From: Isochrysis galbana
Lineage: Eukaryota; Haptophyta; Isochrysidales; Isochrysidaceae
DNA: 64,000 bases
Assembly (NCBI GenBank): GCA_018136815.1
Contig: CM030933.1
Location: 7,854,388 to 7,918,387, forward strand
Reading direction: 5' to 3'
Every line of letters begins with the position of its first letter. Position 1 is the first letter of the stretch. Shown here piece by piece: positions 20,821 through 30,819 of the stretch. The translations under genes were made by a program, and so were the position numbers. The notes below the pieces were generated by a model, which was not told the DNA's origin, did no database searches, and was given only the letters and a program-made list of their open reading frames with translations.

Positions 20821-21736
20821 GAACTATCGTTGTAACGGTAGGGCCATGGAGTGCGTCCCGTTCCCCTCTTCTCTCTCCGCCCACTCCGCCGCGCCGGCCG
20901 ACCAAGCACAACAATGAAAAAGGTGACCCACAGACCACATTCGGACAGGGAGCCAAGGAGAGAGAGGCCAAAACACAATACTCAAAAGGCCCACCTAGAA
21001 CGCACCTCCCGAACCGGGTCCAAGGTAGTGCACCTGGGCCGCACTCCGGAAACCAAAAAGACAAAGGAACGAAGGGGGGAAGGCGAGAGGGGGAGGAGCG
21101 AAGGGAACAGGGGCGTTGTCGGATAGCACTCTATACTGGACTCCAATTGAGGTGATTGTGAGGTGCCCCCTTCGGGCCTCCATGTATTAGACAGCCACCC
21201 AACCCAAGAGTTTATGCCCATGGTCCCACTCGGATGGGTGGACATTGTGGTTCCATACGTTGCGTTCTTGGTGACATCCGGCTCATTTTCGGGCATCCTC
21301 TTTGGGGTATTACTATACAGACAAAGAAAATTACGGTGTGCTACCAAAACGCGATGCGGGCACCAAAAAGCACTCGAATTTGAAACATTATATAACAACA
21401 CCGTCACGGCCCGGAGGTTCTGCCAATCAGGTTCTACCAATCAGGCGAGCACGAAGGGCACACACGCAAAGAGACCCATTGCCGATGTCGAGGGTGGTCG
21501 GGTTGGATAACCCCCAAACCTCGTCTGTGGAGCACACTCTTGTGATTCAATCGGCATACATCCCCATCGATGCTCGAGTTCTGCCGCTCCGATCGCACAC
21601 CCCCTGTAAATCTGATGGGTATGCCCACACCGTGTAAATGCAGAAAACAATATTTCGTTACACGTCTGTATCACAGGGTGTCTTGTGCCATTTGTGGTTC
21701 TATACCGTTAGTGTGCCTTGTGTGGCAGTGCCCCCT
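20821..21736 (+). pseudogene. Decayed LINE end-like sequence
   Basis: CTATCGTT-GT-AACGGTAG (20824-20841) followed by CCATGGAGTGCG repeats the hairpin-plus-start arrangement of the LINE ORF1 at 61181. The following A/G-rich block (about 20990-21100: GGTAGTGCACCTGGGCCGCAC, GGAAACCAAAAAG, GGGGGGAAGGCGAG) is similar to the LINE 3' UTR at 27020-27090. 21130-21736 is non-coding as far as I can see. This looks like fragments of more than one LINE copy rather than an intact 5' end. Confidence 0.4.
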
Positions 21737-21836
21737 NNNNNNNNNNNNNNNNNNNNNNNNNNNNNNNNNNNNNNNNNNNNNNNNNNNNNNNNNNNNNNNN
21801 NNNNNNNNNNNNNNNNNNNNNNNNNNNNNNNNNNNN
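21737..21836. other. Assembly gap (100 N)
   Basis: One hundred Ns directly upstream of the LINE reverse-transcriptase segment. The missing piece would include the endonuclease-RT linker. Confidence 0.99.
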
Positions 21837-23699
21837 GTTACGGGGCTACTATGTATGGCTTTTCAGCGAAAAGATCTCTCAAGGCGCGGAGCCCCTCCTT
21901 CACGCGCTAAGGCAACGTCAGATACCGACGAGCCATAGGTCCTTCTTGGACAAGCCCATCGGATACTCGGAGATCATTAGGGCTATACGACAAATGGCGA
22001 AAGGCAAATCCACGGGACCAGATGGCATACCAATGGAGTTCTATCAGAGCTTTGAAAAGCTAGTGGCCCCGCGCCTGATGGACATGTTCAACGAAGCCTA
22101 CAGGTCGGGGGCACTACCGGAGGACACATGCTCGGGTGATATAGCCCTGCTCTATAAAAAAGGGGACACCAGGGACCCGAGGAATTATAGACCAATAACG
22201 TTGCTCCAAACGGACTACAAAATCCTCGCCAGGATCCTAGCTAACAGACTCAAAAAGACGATACATACGATCATCTCCAAAGAGCAAGTGGGCTTTGTGC
22301 CTAGGAGGATGATAGGCGAAGCCACCCATCTGCTAAAGCTAGTGCAAGCGTACCTGGATGACGCAGACGAAGAGGGATTAGCCCTGGCGATAGACTGGGA
22401 GAAAGCTTTCGATAGAGTCAGTTGGGATTATTATCATAAAGCGATACAGGCATTGGGCTTCGGCCCCGGTTACTCTAGATGGCTAACACTATTAACTAAC
22501 GCGAATTCACTCCCGATCAGATGGATCAAGGCCAATGGTAGACGCAGCAATCCCTTCACGATTCATTGCGGTATGCCCCAAGGGTGCCCGCTATCGCCCC
22601 TAGCTTTTCTCTTAGTGGCCGAAGGCCTAACACGACTAGTCAACGCCGACCCTGAGATGAAGGGAATCACGATAGGACCTAGAGAGTTAAGGCTTTCGCA
22701 GTTTGCCGATGACACGCAAATTTTAGTGAACTCTTTCGAGTCACTTGAGAGGGCGATGCACATCTTAGAGAGCTATGGAACCGCCACCGGGGCTAGGGTG
22801 AACAAAAACAAGAGTTTACTAATAAGAATGGGATCACTTACAGGGGCGCAGGTCCCCGAGACGCTAGCTTATCTTAAAACACTAGGCGAAGGCGAGTATG
22901 CGACCATTCTAGGAGTCCCTTTCTGGGAAGGGCTAGAAAACGACTCCTTCTGGGAGAAACTATACGCAAAGCTTAAGAAAAAGGTCGCAACATGGAGAGG
23001 TCTGAAGAGTCTCTCCATTCACGGGAGGACGCTACTAGTGAACTTCATAATCTACGGGACGCCGAGATATTGGCTATCCACGTCCACTCCTCCGGCATGG
23101 TTCATGGAGGCCATAGACTCGGACGTTCAAACTATACTGTGGGATAGGTCTCCCCGACTTCAGGCGGACGAGCTAGGCTCCTCGCAAGAGGGTCGGAAAT
23201 GGATAACTCTTCCGGCATATCCGAGGGTAGGCACAAGCGAAGACGGGCCCCTGTTGGGGGTCGGACTACTTCCCATGGCCGAACACACGAGGGCGCTCCA
23301 AGCGATATGGATAGTCCGATATCTTAACCCGTCCATGGCGGAATGGAAGATAGTCTTGGATCAATGGTTCAGCCGTACCCCCTTAGGGCGAGCGGCGGTC
23401 TTTTCGAAGGTCGATTCGAAGAGCCTCACGGCTAGCATTCGCGGCAATAACACGCTCCCGGCCTTCTGGAAGCACGCGCTGGAAAACTTCAGAAGGATCA
23501 ACTTCCTTAGGGGAGAGATCACACGAGAAGGCACTCAGGGCTCCCCGATATGGCACAATCTTTTCCACAAGCCTCCGGCTATTCATCACTCACATAGGTC
23601 GAAATGGGAGTCTCTACAAACAGTTATTGTTCACAACACCATAAACCCGGATACGGGGGACGTTTACACTATGGAAGAATGCGCGGCTTACTTGCCGTC
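21837..23699 (+). pseudogene. LINE ORF2 reverse-transcriptase segment, both ends missing
   Basis: Open for about 620 residues. Non-LTR RT blocks in order: KGKSTGPDGIPMEFYQ, RNYRPITLLQTDYKILARIL, EQVGFVPRR, LALAIDWEKAFDRVSW (first catalytic Asp), GMPQGCPLSPLAFLL and SQFADDTQ at 22696-22719 (FADD catalytic pair), then NKNKS and LGVPF. It lacks the 5' endonuclease (gap) and stops at about 23699, before the CCHC-like C-terminal domain seen at 26300-26400. There it joins LINE ORF1 sequence, and the reading frame runs on in the wrong frame to 23997. The RT core itself shows no stop codon, so it is recent or selected. Confidence 0.88.
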
Positions 23700-25301
23700 A
23701 CGACGCCCCAACGGGGCCGCCCCAAGCCGCCGGAGCCAAAGCGCCCGCAGGCCTCAGCACCACCTGACAACGACGTCGAGATGGCGCCGCCACCTTCGCC
23801 TCCCAGGCAGCCACAGAAGCAGGGAACAGGCAAAGCCCTGTTCCCTGCTGACAAACAGAACCAGAGCCAGGCTCAGAACGCCAACGCCGCCGTACAGCCG
23901 CCCACTCAAGGACTCCCCATGGGGTGTGGCAGCTCTGCTGCCACCCCCATGGCGGCAACTCCTACCATCTGTGCACCCCCCGGGGGCGGGCACATGACAC
24001 AACAATCAATCCTTGGAGCTTTTGCTCCCTCCAACCAACAACCAAATCCTCCCAAGTCGTATGCACAAGCCGCACATGGACACAAGGGCAAAGATCCACA
24101 ACAGCCAACTCAACAACCACTAGCTCAACAGCCACAGCCACAGTCGCGCAAGCGAGCCGATCCACAGTCGGACCCGAAGCCGACTCACAACAACACCACT
24201 TCATTTGCTTCCCCTCCACCAGATGAGGAAGAGGAACCCGAAGACACCCCCTTCTTCATTCAGCTAGCACAGCTAGCTGAAGACAAGAAGGATATCAAGA
24301 GTGAGGATGTAGCTACCTTCATGAAATTCCTACTCTCTAGGCTGGAAGGCCTCGACGCCACGCCGGACGGAATGGACAAGGGCCGTAAAGGCCCTTGGAT
24401 CTTTTACGTCGATGACGACGCACACGACCAATTCAAGGCCGCCTACGGCGACAAACTTCAGACGGTACTCTCGGGAGTCCCACATGAATTTGGAGTCACC
24501 TATGGCGCGCTAGCCGACTCAGCACCGCGCAAATCTAGCGCGGTCCGGTCCTCCCTCAAAGAGGTAGCCACGTACATCGTGTTCCGCATCTTCGACCCAA
24601 TTAAGGCGTATAAAACCAAGACCCGACACCTGGCTAGCGCACTGGAGCGTGAAGGCTTTCATGTCCTTAGGGGAAACCAACAGCGTGTCAAAACCACGAT
24701 CGAGGGAATCACGAAAGTCGAGGCGGGCAAACGCCCGATATGGCACTTCTACGTCTACACGGACACTACAGCCTTGGGCCATCGCTTCCCGAGGACTTTT
24801 CACGTGACCCTCGATGATGGGGAAAACTTCAATTTGGACTACGCGGTCCGCTCTTCGGTGGAATGCGTGACACCGGAAGGCGACATTGCCATTCACGGCG
24901 CCCCAGGGGGCTGTAAAGGATACGATAAGCCGTGGGCTATATCGTATCTGCGCAAGAATCAAGTCAGTTTTCGCCAATGCACGTGCGAGCAAGACAAAGC
25001 GAAAGCGGAGCAACGCAAACGCCAACGCGAAGTGAGCAACGCCATGGACTACAGGGCCCTTATGGGCCTTGGAGCGGCGGCACCGTGCCGCCGATTCATG
25101 GCGGGCGAATGCAAGAACAATCGCATGAAAGGGCGGCAAATCGTCCAATGCTCTTCCAGCCACGACATCCCCGGATGTTGGGCAAAGGACCCCGCAACGG
25201 GCAAGCAACATTGTATGGTAAAATGCAATCTTAAACCTAATAAGGCTTATCCAGGATACTGCGTCAACGGAGCTAGTTGCCTGTACCGTCATGGTGAGTG
25301 A
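23700..25301 (+). CDS. LINE ORF1 protein, 5' end truncated
   Basis: About 530 residues homologous to 61246-62830. The N-terminal ~200 residues are a Pro/Gln-rich low-complexity linker. A conserved region at 24230-25030 starts FFIQLAQLAEDKKDIKSEDV and contains GPWIFYVDDDAHDQF and a basic helix (KAKAEQRKRQREV). The C-terminus has Cys/His clusters: CRRFMAGECKNN...CSSSH and YCVNGASCLYRH, the latter a CCCH-like finger, implying RNA binding. ORF1 proteins of LINEs bind the element RNA. The true start codon (61204 in the other copy) is missing because the first ~13 codons are replaced by RT sequence. The stop at 25299-25301 overlaps the ORF2 start (ATG 25291). Confidence 0.8.
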   Translation, partial: TTPQRGRPKPPEPKRPQASAPPDNDVEMAPPPSPPRQPQKQGTGKALFPADKQNQSQAQNANAAVQPPTQGLPMGCGSSAATPMAATPTICAPPGGGHMTQQSILGAFAPSNQQPNPPKSYAQAAHGHKGKDPQQPTQQPLAQQPQPQSRKRADPQSDPKPTHNNTTSFASPPPDEEEEPEDTPFFIQLAQLAEDKKDIKSEDVATFMKFLLSRLEGLDATPDGMDKGRKGPWIFYVDDDAHDQFKAAYGDKLQTVLSGVPHEFGVTYGALADSAPRKSSAVRSSLKEVATYIVFRIFDPIKAYKTKTRHLASALEREGFHVLRGNQQRVKTTIEGITKVEAGKRPIWHFYVYTDTTALGHRFPRTFHVTLDDGENFNLDYAVRSSVECVTPEGDIAIHGAPGGCKGYDKPWAISYLRKNQVSFRQCTCEQDKAKAEQRKRQREVSNAMDYRALMGLGAAAPCRRFMAGECKNNRMKGRQIVQCSSSHDIPGCWAKDPATGKQHCMVKCNLKPNKAYPGYCVNGASCLYRHGE

Positions 25302-25497
25302 TAATGATCTAAGGATTGCAACATACAATTTGAATGGAGCAAAACATAAATTAGCATCTACTCTAGCGCAAGCGAGATTAGGAGGAGTCCATATCTTGTA
25401 TGCGCAGGAATTGCATCATTACACCGATGGATGGCACTTGAAGGTGCGAAATTTGGCCCGGTCCCTGGGGTGGGACTGGTTTCAATCTAGCGCGTCG
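25291..25497 (+). pseudogene. LINE ORF2 start: APE-type endonuclease, first ~70 residues
   Basis: Begins MVSDNDLRIATYNLNGAKH, then HILYAQELHHY. These correspond to the N-terminal asparagine and glutamate motifs of apurinic-like endonucleases. Nearly identical to 62840-63045, which continues to GDFN. Here the match stops at about 25497 and gypsy sequence follows. The start overlaps the end of ORF1 by 11 bases. Confidence 0.85.
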
Positions 25498-26100
25498 ATC
25501 TCGAGCTGAGCGTTTGTTGTTTTCCTCTTTTCCCTCGTTAGTGCTAAAAGAAGAGAGGCCGTGCCGCGTTTCGCGTGTGTCCACTTTTCGGCTTCGCTCC
25601 GTTCTCCCTCCTGAGCGATCTCCGCTTCCACGTATTGTCGTTTCCAAAACAGTTGGATTATTTCGACGACGTCTGGCGCGCCTTCTTCGAGACCGATACT
25701 TTTGGCCGGGCCTTAACGCTGACGTGTCAGCGCATGTGCGCCAGTGCCACGATTGCACTTTGGCTAAGCCTCCGTTCCGCAACCCAGCGGACCCTAAGGG
25801 GCCTCAGGTTGGCATTTACCCGTTTGACATAGTTTACTGCGATACGCACGATTTCATTAAGGGCGTCCAAGGTTACGACAAGCTGTTGGTTTTTATTGAC
25901 TCACTTACCCGCTGGGTTGAAGTGGTCCCCTTCAACGGAGATCCCTCTAGCGCGGACGCACTCGATGCCTTTATGGCTAATGTTGTAGCACGCCACGGGG
26001 TTCCAAGGCAGCTACGCTCAGACGCCGGCAGCAACCTTGCTAGTCTACTCACGCACATGATTCTCGATCGCACCGGAACCGACCTCAGGCCGCCGCTCGA
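25498..26100 (+). pseudogene. Ty3/gypsy integrase fragment inside the LINE
   Basis: Matches the element 1 integrase region (about 45900-46350). RDRYFWPGLNADVSAHVRQC and CHDCTLAKPPF belong to the zinc-binding H2C2 module. FDIVYCDTHDFIKG holds the first catalytic Asp, followed by VFIDSLTRWVE and GVPRQLRSDAGSNL (second Asp). It ends around LRPPLDTIGVAH, before the catalytic Glu. Compared with element 1, five or six residues after the YCD motif are missing. It has no LTR or RT with it. Confidence 0.85.
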
Positions 26101-26872
26101 CACCATCGGGGTAGCACACCTCACCAGTGCCCTCCAGAGAAGGAGCCGCAAACGCAAGCGACTCACAGGCCCGACCAAATGGGAGGAGAAACTCCAAGTA
26201 TCACCAAACACATGGGCACACCTAGCTAAGCTATACACGTCCCCAATGGTGACGGCGCGCGACACGCACCTACATTTCAAACACATAACGCATAGACGAG
26301 TGGGCACATACAATCGCTTCCCTGGAAGAATGAACACATGCCGCATATGTGGAGAGGCGAATGAATCCTCGACGCATCTAGGCGAATGCCCCGGTATAAC
26401 AAGGGTGTTGGATACGCTGAATAAATTGGCGAAGTTCTCACCCAGCACCGAAAGAAGCAGAGAAGACATCATAATAGACAATCTATTCATATTCCCAAAG
26501 AGAGACGCCCCGAAAGCGATATACACTCTATATCTGCTAGCATGGAGATACATTATAACAGATTTCTACAGGATTCACTATGATAATACAGACTACTCGG
26601 AAGATTCAATACTCATAAGAATAATAGAGAGATACACTGCTCTGAGCAAAGCACTAATATTCGCATATGAAACCGACTCAGCGAGGACAGCCCAAGCGGG
26701 CATGGGAAGACAACCCAAGAAGAGGATAGACATAGGCGACTTAAGGCCCGTATTCAACATAAGCGACAAAGGCGGGCTCAGACCCAGCGAGGAACTAGCC
26801 GAGCTAGCCACCAAGCTGAGGATCGAGCACGCTGTCCAAGAGACCGAGAAGAGAGGCAAAGAAGATGAATAA
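25514..26872 (+). CDS. Chimeric open frame: gypsy integrase N-part fused to LINE ORF2 C-terminus
   Basis: One uninterrupted frame of 452 residues. Residues up to about 195 are gypsy H2C2/integrase. From about residue 205 (RRSRKRKRLTG onward) it is the LINE ORF2 C-terminal domain, homologous to 32565-33308, with the CCHC-like C-x2-C-x7-H-x3-C knuckle (CRICGEANESSTHLGEC) and FKHITHRR and YLLAWRYIITDFYRI blocks. The first ~60 residues have no similarity and may be out-of-frame gypsy sequence. Whether it is translated is unknown. It could be a coincidental fusion after insertion and deletion. Confidence 0.6.
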   Translation: MLFSSFPSLVLKEERPCRVSRVSTFRLRSVLPPERSPLPRIVVSKTVGLFRRRLARLLRDRYFWPGLNADVSAHVRQCHDCTLAKPPFRNPADPKGPQVGIYPFDIVYCDTHDFIKGVQGYDKLLVFIDSLTRWVEVVPFNGDPSSADALDAFMANVVARHGVPRQLRSDAGSNLASLLTHMILDRTGTDLRPPLDTIGVAHLTSALQRRSRKRKRLTGPTKWEEKLQVSPNTWAHLAKLYTSPMVTARDTHLHFKHITHRRVGTYNRFPGRMNTCRICGEANESSTHLGECPGITRVLDTLNKLAKFSPSTERSREDIIIDNLFIFPKRDAPKAIYTLYLLAWRYIITDFYRIHYDNTDYSEDSILIRIIERYTALSKALIFAYETDSARTAQAGMGRQPKKRIDIGDLRPVFNISDKGGLRPSEELAELATKLRIEHAVQETEKRGKEDE

Positions 26873-27182
26873 AACACTAGCTCAACCAGCAAGGGATGGC
26901 ACCGATAGAGACAATGCGATCTAGACGTGAACCAACCACCGAGATACGGCCGAGAGTACGTGACACAAGAACAAGAGAAACCAATAGGCCTGCCCGGACC
27001 CCACACTCCAAACCAGACCTCAGGTAGTGCACCGAGGTCGGACCCCGGAAACCAAGGAAAAAGGAAAGAAGGGGGGCAGGGGAGGAGGTGGAGGGAGGGG
27101 AGATAAGGGCGATGGGAACAGAGTGGGGGAGCCCAGTAGATAGTAGGTGTATAGCCCTGAATCTTCAGATGTTTTTTTTTTC
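26873..27182 (+). repeat. LINE 3' untranslated region ending in a T run
   Basis: Follows the ORF2 stop. It contains the A/G-rich block shared with 20990-21100 and ends ...TCAGATG followed by an oligo-T run at about 27172. The unrelated LINE copy at 33647 also ends in an oligo-T run on the coding strand. Confidence 0.5.
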
Positions 27183-28677
27183 TTCGTCTCCCTGCGAGAT
27201 GTGAATCTTCTTGGATGTTTGGCTATGAGCGTTGTCGTACTATCATGGATACATCCATGATATCAGCATCATAGATGCATATATATCTATCATGGATACA
27301 TCCGTCTCATGCATCGTGGATGCTCATTCTAACCTCTGTATGTTTATACTGAGGTCTCTGCTTCTCACTTCTCCCTCGCGGCCGTTTCGAGTCCGCGCGG
27401 GGCATTCTTGCGGCACAGAAATTTCCCCGCGCGCTCTTACTTTGTTACTATTAGTTTCGCGTGCGTTTGTGTGAATGTGCGTGCGCGTGAATGTAGTAAA
27501 AATCTTATCCGGCGATATACGATTGGCGATGCGATCGGCGATGGCGCTCTGCCTCGCCCAAGCCGCGGTGGTTGCCTCATGGGCACCACCGCGATACGTA
27601 CCCGTACTCCGCTTAGGCTTAGGAGGGGGTATCATGGATACATCCATCTCATGCATCGTGGATGCTCATTCTAACGCCTCTGTATGTTTAACATACTGAT
27701 ACTGAGGTCTCTGCTTCTTACTTCCACCTCGCGGCTGTTTCGAGTCCGCGTGGGGCATTCTTGCGGCACAGAAATTTCCCCGCACGCTATTACTTTGTTA
27801 CTATTAGTTTCGCGTGCGTTTGTGTGAAGGTGCGTGCGCGTGAATACAGTGAGAATTTTATCCTGTGGAATTGGGTCGGCGATGCGATCGGCGATCGGCG
27901 ATGGTGCTCTGCCTCGCCCAAGCCGCAAGCCGCGGTGGTTGCCTCGTGGGCACCACCGCGATAGCGGGTTGTCGTGTTAGTACATGGCTAGTGGCAGTAG
28001 CGGTACTAAGGCTCAGTTGTAAAAAAATATCGCCGCCTACAGCCCAGCTACCAGCTACTTGCAGTTACGCACCGCGTAGTCCGGCGCGCAAGGGAGAAGC
28101 CTTTGGTGTTGATGAGAATTTTGCGTGGGAAGTCGAACGCTGCAAACGAGCCCGTCTTGGGTGCTACGTAGAGCCATAGCTCAAAAATAAAAATGGTTTT
28201 TAATGCGTCATGTAGTAATAGGATGCGCAGTGCGGCGTGCCGCTTTCTCCTCCTCAATCAAGCCACAGAGGACAAGGGACGGGGGACCGTGCTATGTCCT
28301 CCCTGTGATAGGTAGATGGAGATGGTGAAGCACAAGAGCAGCGGTACAATGCCACGACAAGGTGTGACCTGAAGGTAGTCCAGCAAGTGTGCTGTGCGCT
28401 GCAATCTCGCTGGCTTGACCGCGCTCCTAGCACCATCAGACCCCGCGAGGCACCACTTGCCCCTCACAAAAGCCACATTCGCACTACACTCTACGACTTC
28501 CGGTCCGGCCCGCGACCCGTGCGTGCGGGTTGGCCCTGCAAGCGAGGCCACCTGCCTTTTGGGCCGCTTAGACACCATTCGGCGTCTCGGATTCGACAAC
28601 ATGGCCTCCTAGGCCACCTCAGCGATGCACCCGGAGCACACAATATGTAGCAAACCGGCTCGTGAATACAGGTGCGC
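27183..28677. other. Intergenic with tandem duplication, no gene
   Basis: Most of 27289-27965 is the tandem repeat listed separately. 28000-28677 has open frames on both strands but none shows a recognisable motif or splice pattern. Confidence 0.45.
27289..27965 (+). repeat. Two-copy direct repeat, unit about 342 bp
   Basis: ATCATGGATACATCC at 27289 and 27631 begins two units that stay alignable to CACCACCGCGATA near 27597 and 27963. Each contains the blocks ATGCATCGTGGATGCTCATT, TTTCGAGTCCGCG and TTTGTTACTATTAGTTTCGC. Small indels show it is not an assembly duplicate. Non-coding. Confidence 0.8.
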
Positions 28678-29368
28678 CTAGCCAAGCAACTTGCCGATCG
28701 CGTAGCCGGCCGCAGCGCCGACTATGGCGCCACAACGGGCGCGCGTGCAGGCGCCGCACGAGTCGCCTGTTACCTCGCCATTGGCGCTGATGGGACTCAT
28801 TGAGCAGACGGCATTCTTGTCGGAGTATATGTTGGCGAATGCAGAACAGAGCACCTTGGAGCCTATTGAGCCACACGGTTTCGAGTCGATAACGACGACG
28901 AGCTTGTTGCCGCCCGTCGAGAACTCAAGCACGGTGCCCTTGGGCGCGCCTTTTGGCAGGCCCTTGGTAAGACATTTCTCGAATTCCTCGATGAGTGCAC
29001 CGTCTTTGCAGCGCGGCTTGAGCGCGTCGCCCAGCGCACTCACCATCTTCTTGGCGCTCACACCGTACGACATCTTAAGCATGTAGGTGCCCGAGTCGTA
29101 TTCACCCACAGCGTACACCTTAATCGGACCCTTGTAACGCACGCCCAGCTGTAAGGTGTAGGGAAGAGGGGGGGTGAGGGGTGAGAGGGGACGTTCACGG
29201 TGTACGGTGAGTGCAAGAACAGAGGCGGACTGGTGTCGAGGGTGCTGCGTGACGTGCCTTGGCGAGAGACTCTCCCTTGTGCTTCTCCGGGAAGCTGATC
29301 CCGGTGCGTGGCTCGACCGTCGCCTCGGCGAGCGCAAGGAGCGCCGAGAGCAGCAGCGAGACCCGCAT
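28678..29368 (-). CDS. Secreted chalcone-isomerase-fold protein, 2 exons
   Basis: Exon 1 29368-29258 encodes a signal peptide (MRVSLLLSALLALAEA) and TGISFPEKHKGE. Exon 2 29148-28678 encodes the rest, total 193 residues. Chalcone-isomerase-like features: LGVRYKGPIKVYAVGEY (first strands), a long helix region around FEKCLTKGLPKG, KGTVLEFSTGGNKLVVVID, CGSIGSKVLCSAFANIY. In plants and algae this fold covers true chalcone isomerases and non-catalytic fatty-acid-binding relatives. Without active-site alignment the second is the safer guess. The C-terminal CGAIVGAAAGYAIGKLLG is a Gly/Ala-rich, possibly membrane-active helix. The intron donor appears to be GC (AAG-GCACGT), with a normal AG acceptor. 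Confidence 0.75.
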
Positions 29369-29863
29369 CGATGAGATGGAGATGTGAGCAGGTGGCGGTG
29401 ATTTCGTGACTTCTCGTGGGCCAAAAATATGTCGTATCCGCGATCGACCTTTTTGTTTTTATGCCCCCTCCATGACCAGCGGGCTCTAGTTTTTAGTTTG
29501 CGCTAGTGAATCACCAGCGGGCTTTAGTTTGCGCTAATGAACGGCGACGGAGCAACGAGGGAGCTTTTAGAGGAGAGGATTTTTGTCAACAAGGAAAAGA
29601 AGTGGTGGGTGGATGTGGGGGAAAAAGTGACTCGGAGTCTCGGAGTGTAACTGTGACATATTATGGGGGTGGAGGTGGAGAGTGAGTGACTCTGAGTCAG
29701 TGAGTCAGAGGCAAGCCAATTACATGACTATTAATAGGTATTAATAGGTGATTAATAGGGGGTTTTGAGATGGCCGATTAATAGGAATAGGCGATTAATC
29801 GGTGGTTTTTCAGCCACCCTATGAATCGGTTGGCTATTAATAGGTAATAGTAATAGGTACTTA
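29369..29863. other. Intergenic, TTAATAGG-rich
   Basis: 5' flank of the chalcone-isomerase-like gene. No C run is seen here, unlike the other host genes. From 29720 the sequence is dominated by TTAATAGG words similar to those in the 3430-3855 element. No coding region. Confidence 0.5.
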
Positions 29864-30188
29864 TCGCCCTGGCACCATCATGGTGACCAGGGCGGCCGAA
29901 AGGAGAGAGAGCGACGCCATCGCTCGCGCTCTCTCCAGAACAGAACCGGATAAAATTCCTCTTATAATTCTCCCACACCACTATCACACGCACATTCACA
30001 GTAACACGTAGATAACTAACGTAACGGGATACGCGAAGAAAGGGGGTTGAGCATGGGAGAAAGAGAGGAAAGAAAAGGAAGGAAGAGAGGAGGCCCGTCG
30101 CCTCCCCTCACGTGAAGAGAGAGGTGAGAGGAGATCTCGCAGGACTTAGAAAGTAAACGTAGGAGAGGACGGAGGGGCATCCGTAACA
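29864..30188 (-). repeat. 3' LTR of the gag-only element
   Basis: On the minus strand a polypurine tract AGGAGGGGG is followed at 30188 by TGTTACGGATGCCCC, a typical LTR start. The last ~92 bases (29955-29864) are repeated at 35815-35722, where the minus strand then reads TGGAGCTGCTGC, a plausible primer-binding site. LTR length is therefore about 325 bp. The LTR end is GCGATA rather than the usual CA, so the boundary may be off by a few bases. Confidence 0.55.
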
Positions 30189-30231
30189 CCCCCTCCTAAA
30201 CGGAGCAAGGGGTGCGACGTTTACATTTACG

Positions 30232-30819
30232 TCATTCAGGAAGTGGCTGTTGACGAGAAAGAATCAAGAATACCCCGGCCATACAGGTGTTGATGTGATC
30301 ATACTGGGTATTGAGATCCTTGAGGTTGATGTCGGCTTTAGGGTCAATGAGGCTCCGCTGTGCTGCGGCTAAGTATGCGGTATAGTCTCCCGCACCTGCG
30401 TTTTTTCGGCCGCGGTAAAGTCCCCGTAGATGTTCGAGGGCGCCGACCCCGTCGTTGACGAAGGAGTTGCGGACACTAATGCGCAGGTTTGAAGGTAGGC
30501 ATTGGAGGATTAGGCCGTACAACTGGGTGTTCAAGGTGGTCCATTCCTCTAGGGCTTGTAGGGCTTTCTTTCTTTTACGTTGGGCAGCCTCAGCCGCCTC
30601 GGCGTTGGTGGTCTCATCGCTCGCCGGGAGAGGGTCTGGAACAGTGGGTTTCTCAGTGGGAGATTGTTCGCATATCATGCTGACTGCTTTTGTCAGCTTG
30701 AACGCGACGTAGCCTCCAAAGCAGATATCCCAATCGAGGAAATCTGCTCCTTCGCCTGAGAAGATTGGCAGGGTAGATCCCTCTCCACACTGAACGGTAG
30801 GGAGGAAAACGATTAGGAA
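30232..30819 (-). pseudogene. Copia-like Gag, C-terminal part (split by R repeat)
   Basis: Minus-strand frame open from the R insertion point to the stop at 30232. It reads FSGEGADFLDWDICFGGYVA near its start, which fits the copia Gag pattern of a Trp-containing entry segment. Later parts include LNTQLYGLILQCLPSNLR and LEHLRGLYRG, similar to the UBN2/Gag-of-copia helices (W..L...L..SL). It continues in the same frame with 31585-31962 when the insert and one target-duplication copy are disregarded. No zinc knuckle is seen, and it stops before any protease. Confidence 0.6.

Noticed and set aside
28258..28602. 114-residue minus-strand frame
   Set aside because: No motif, no splice context, composition not distinct from the overlapping plus-strand frames.
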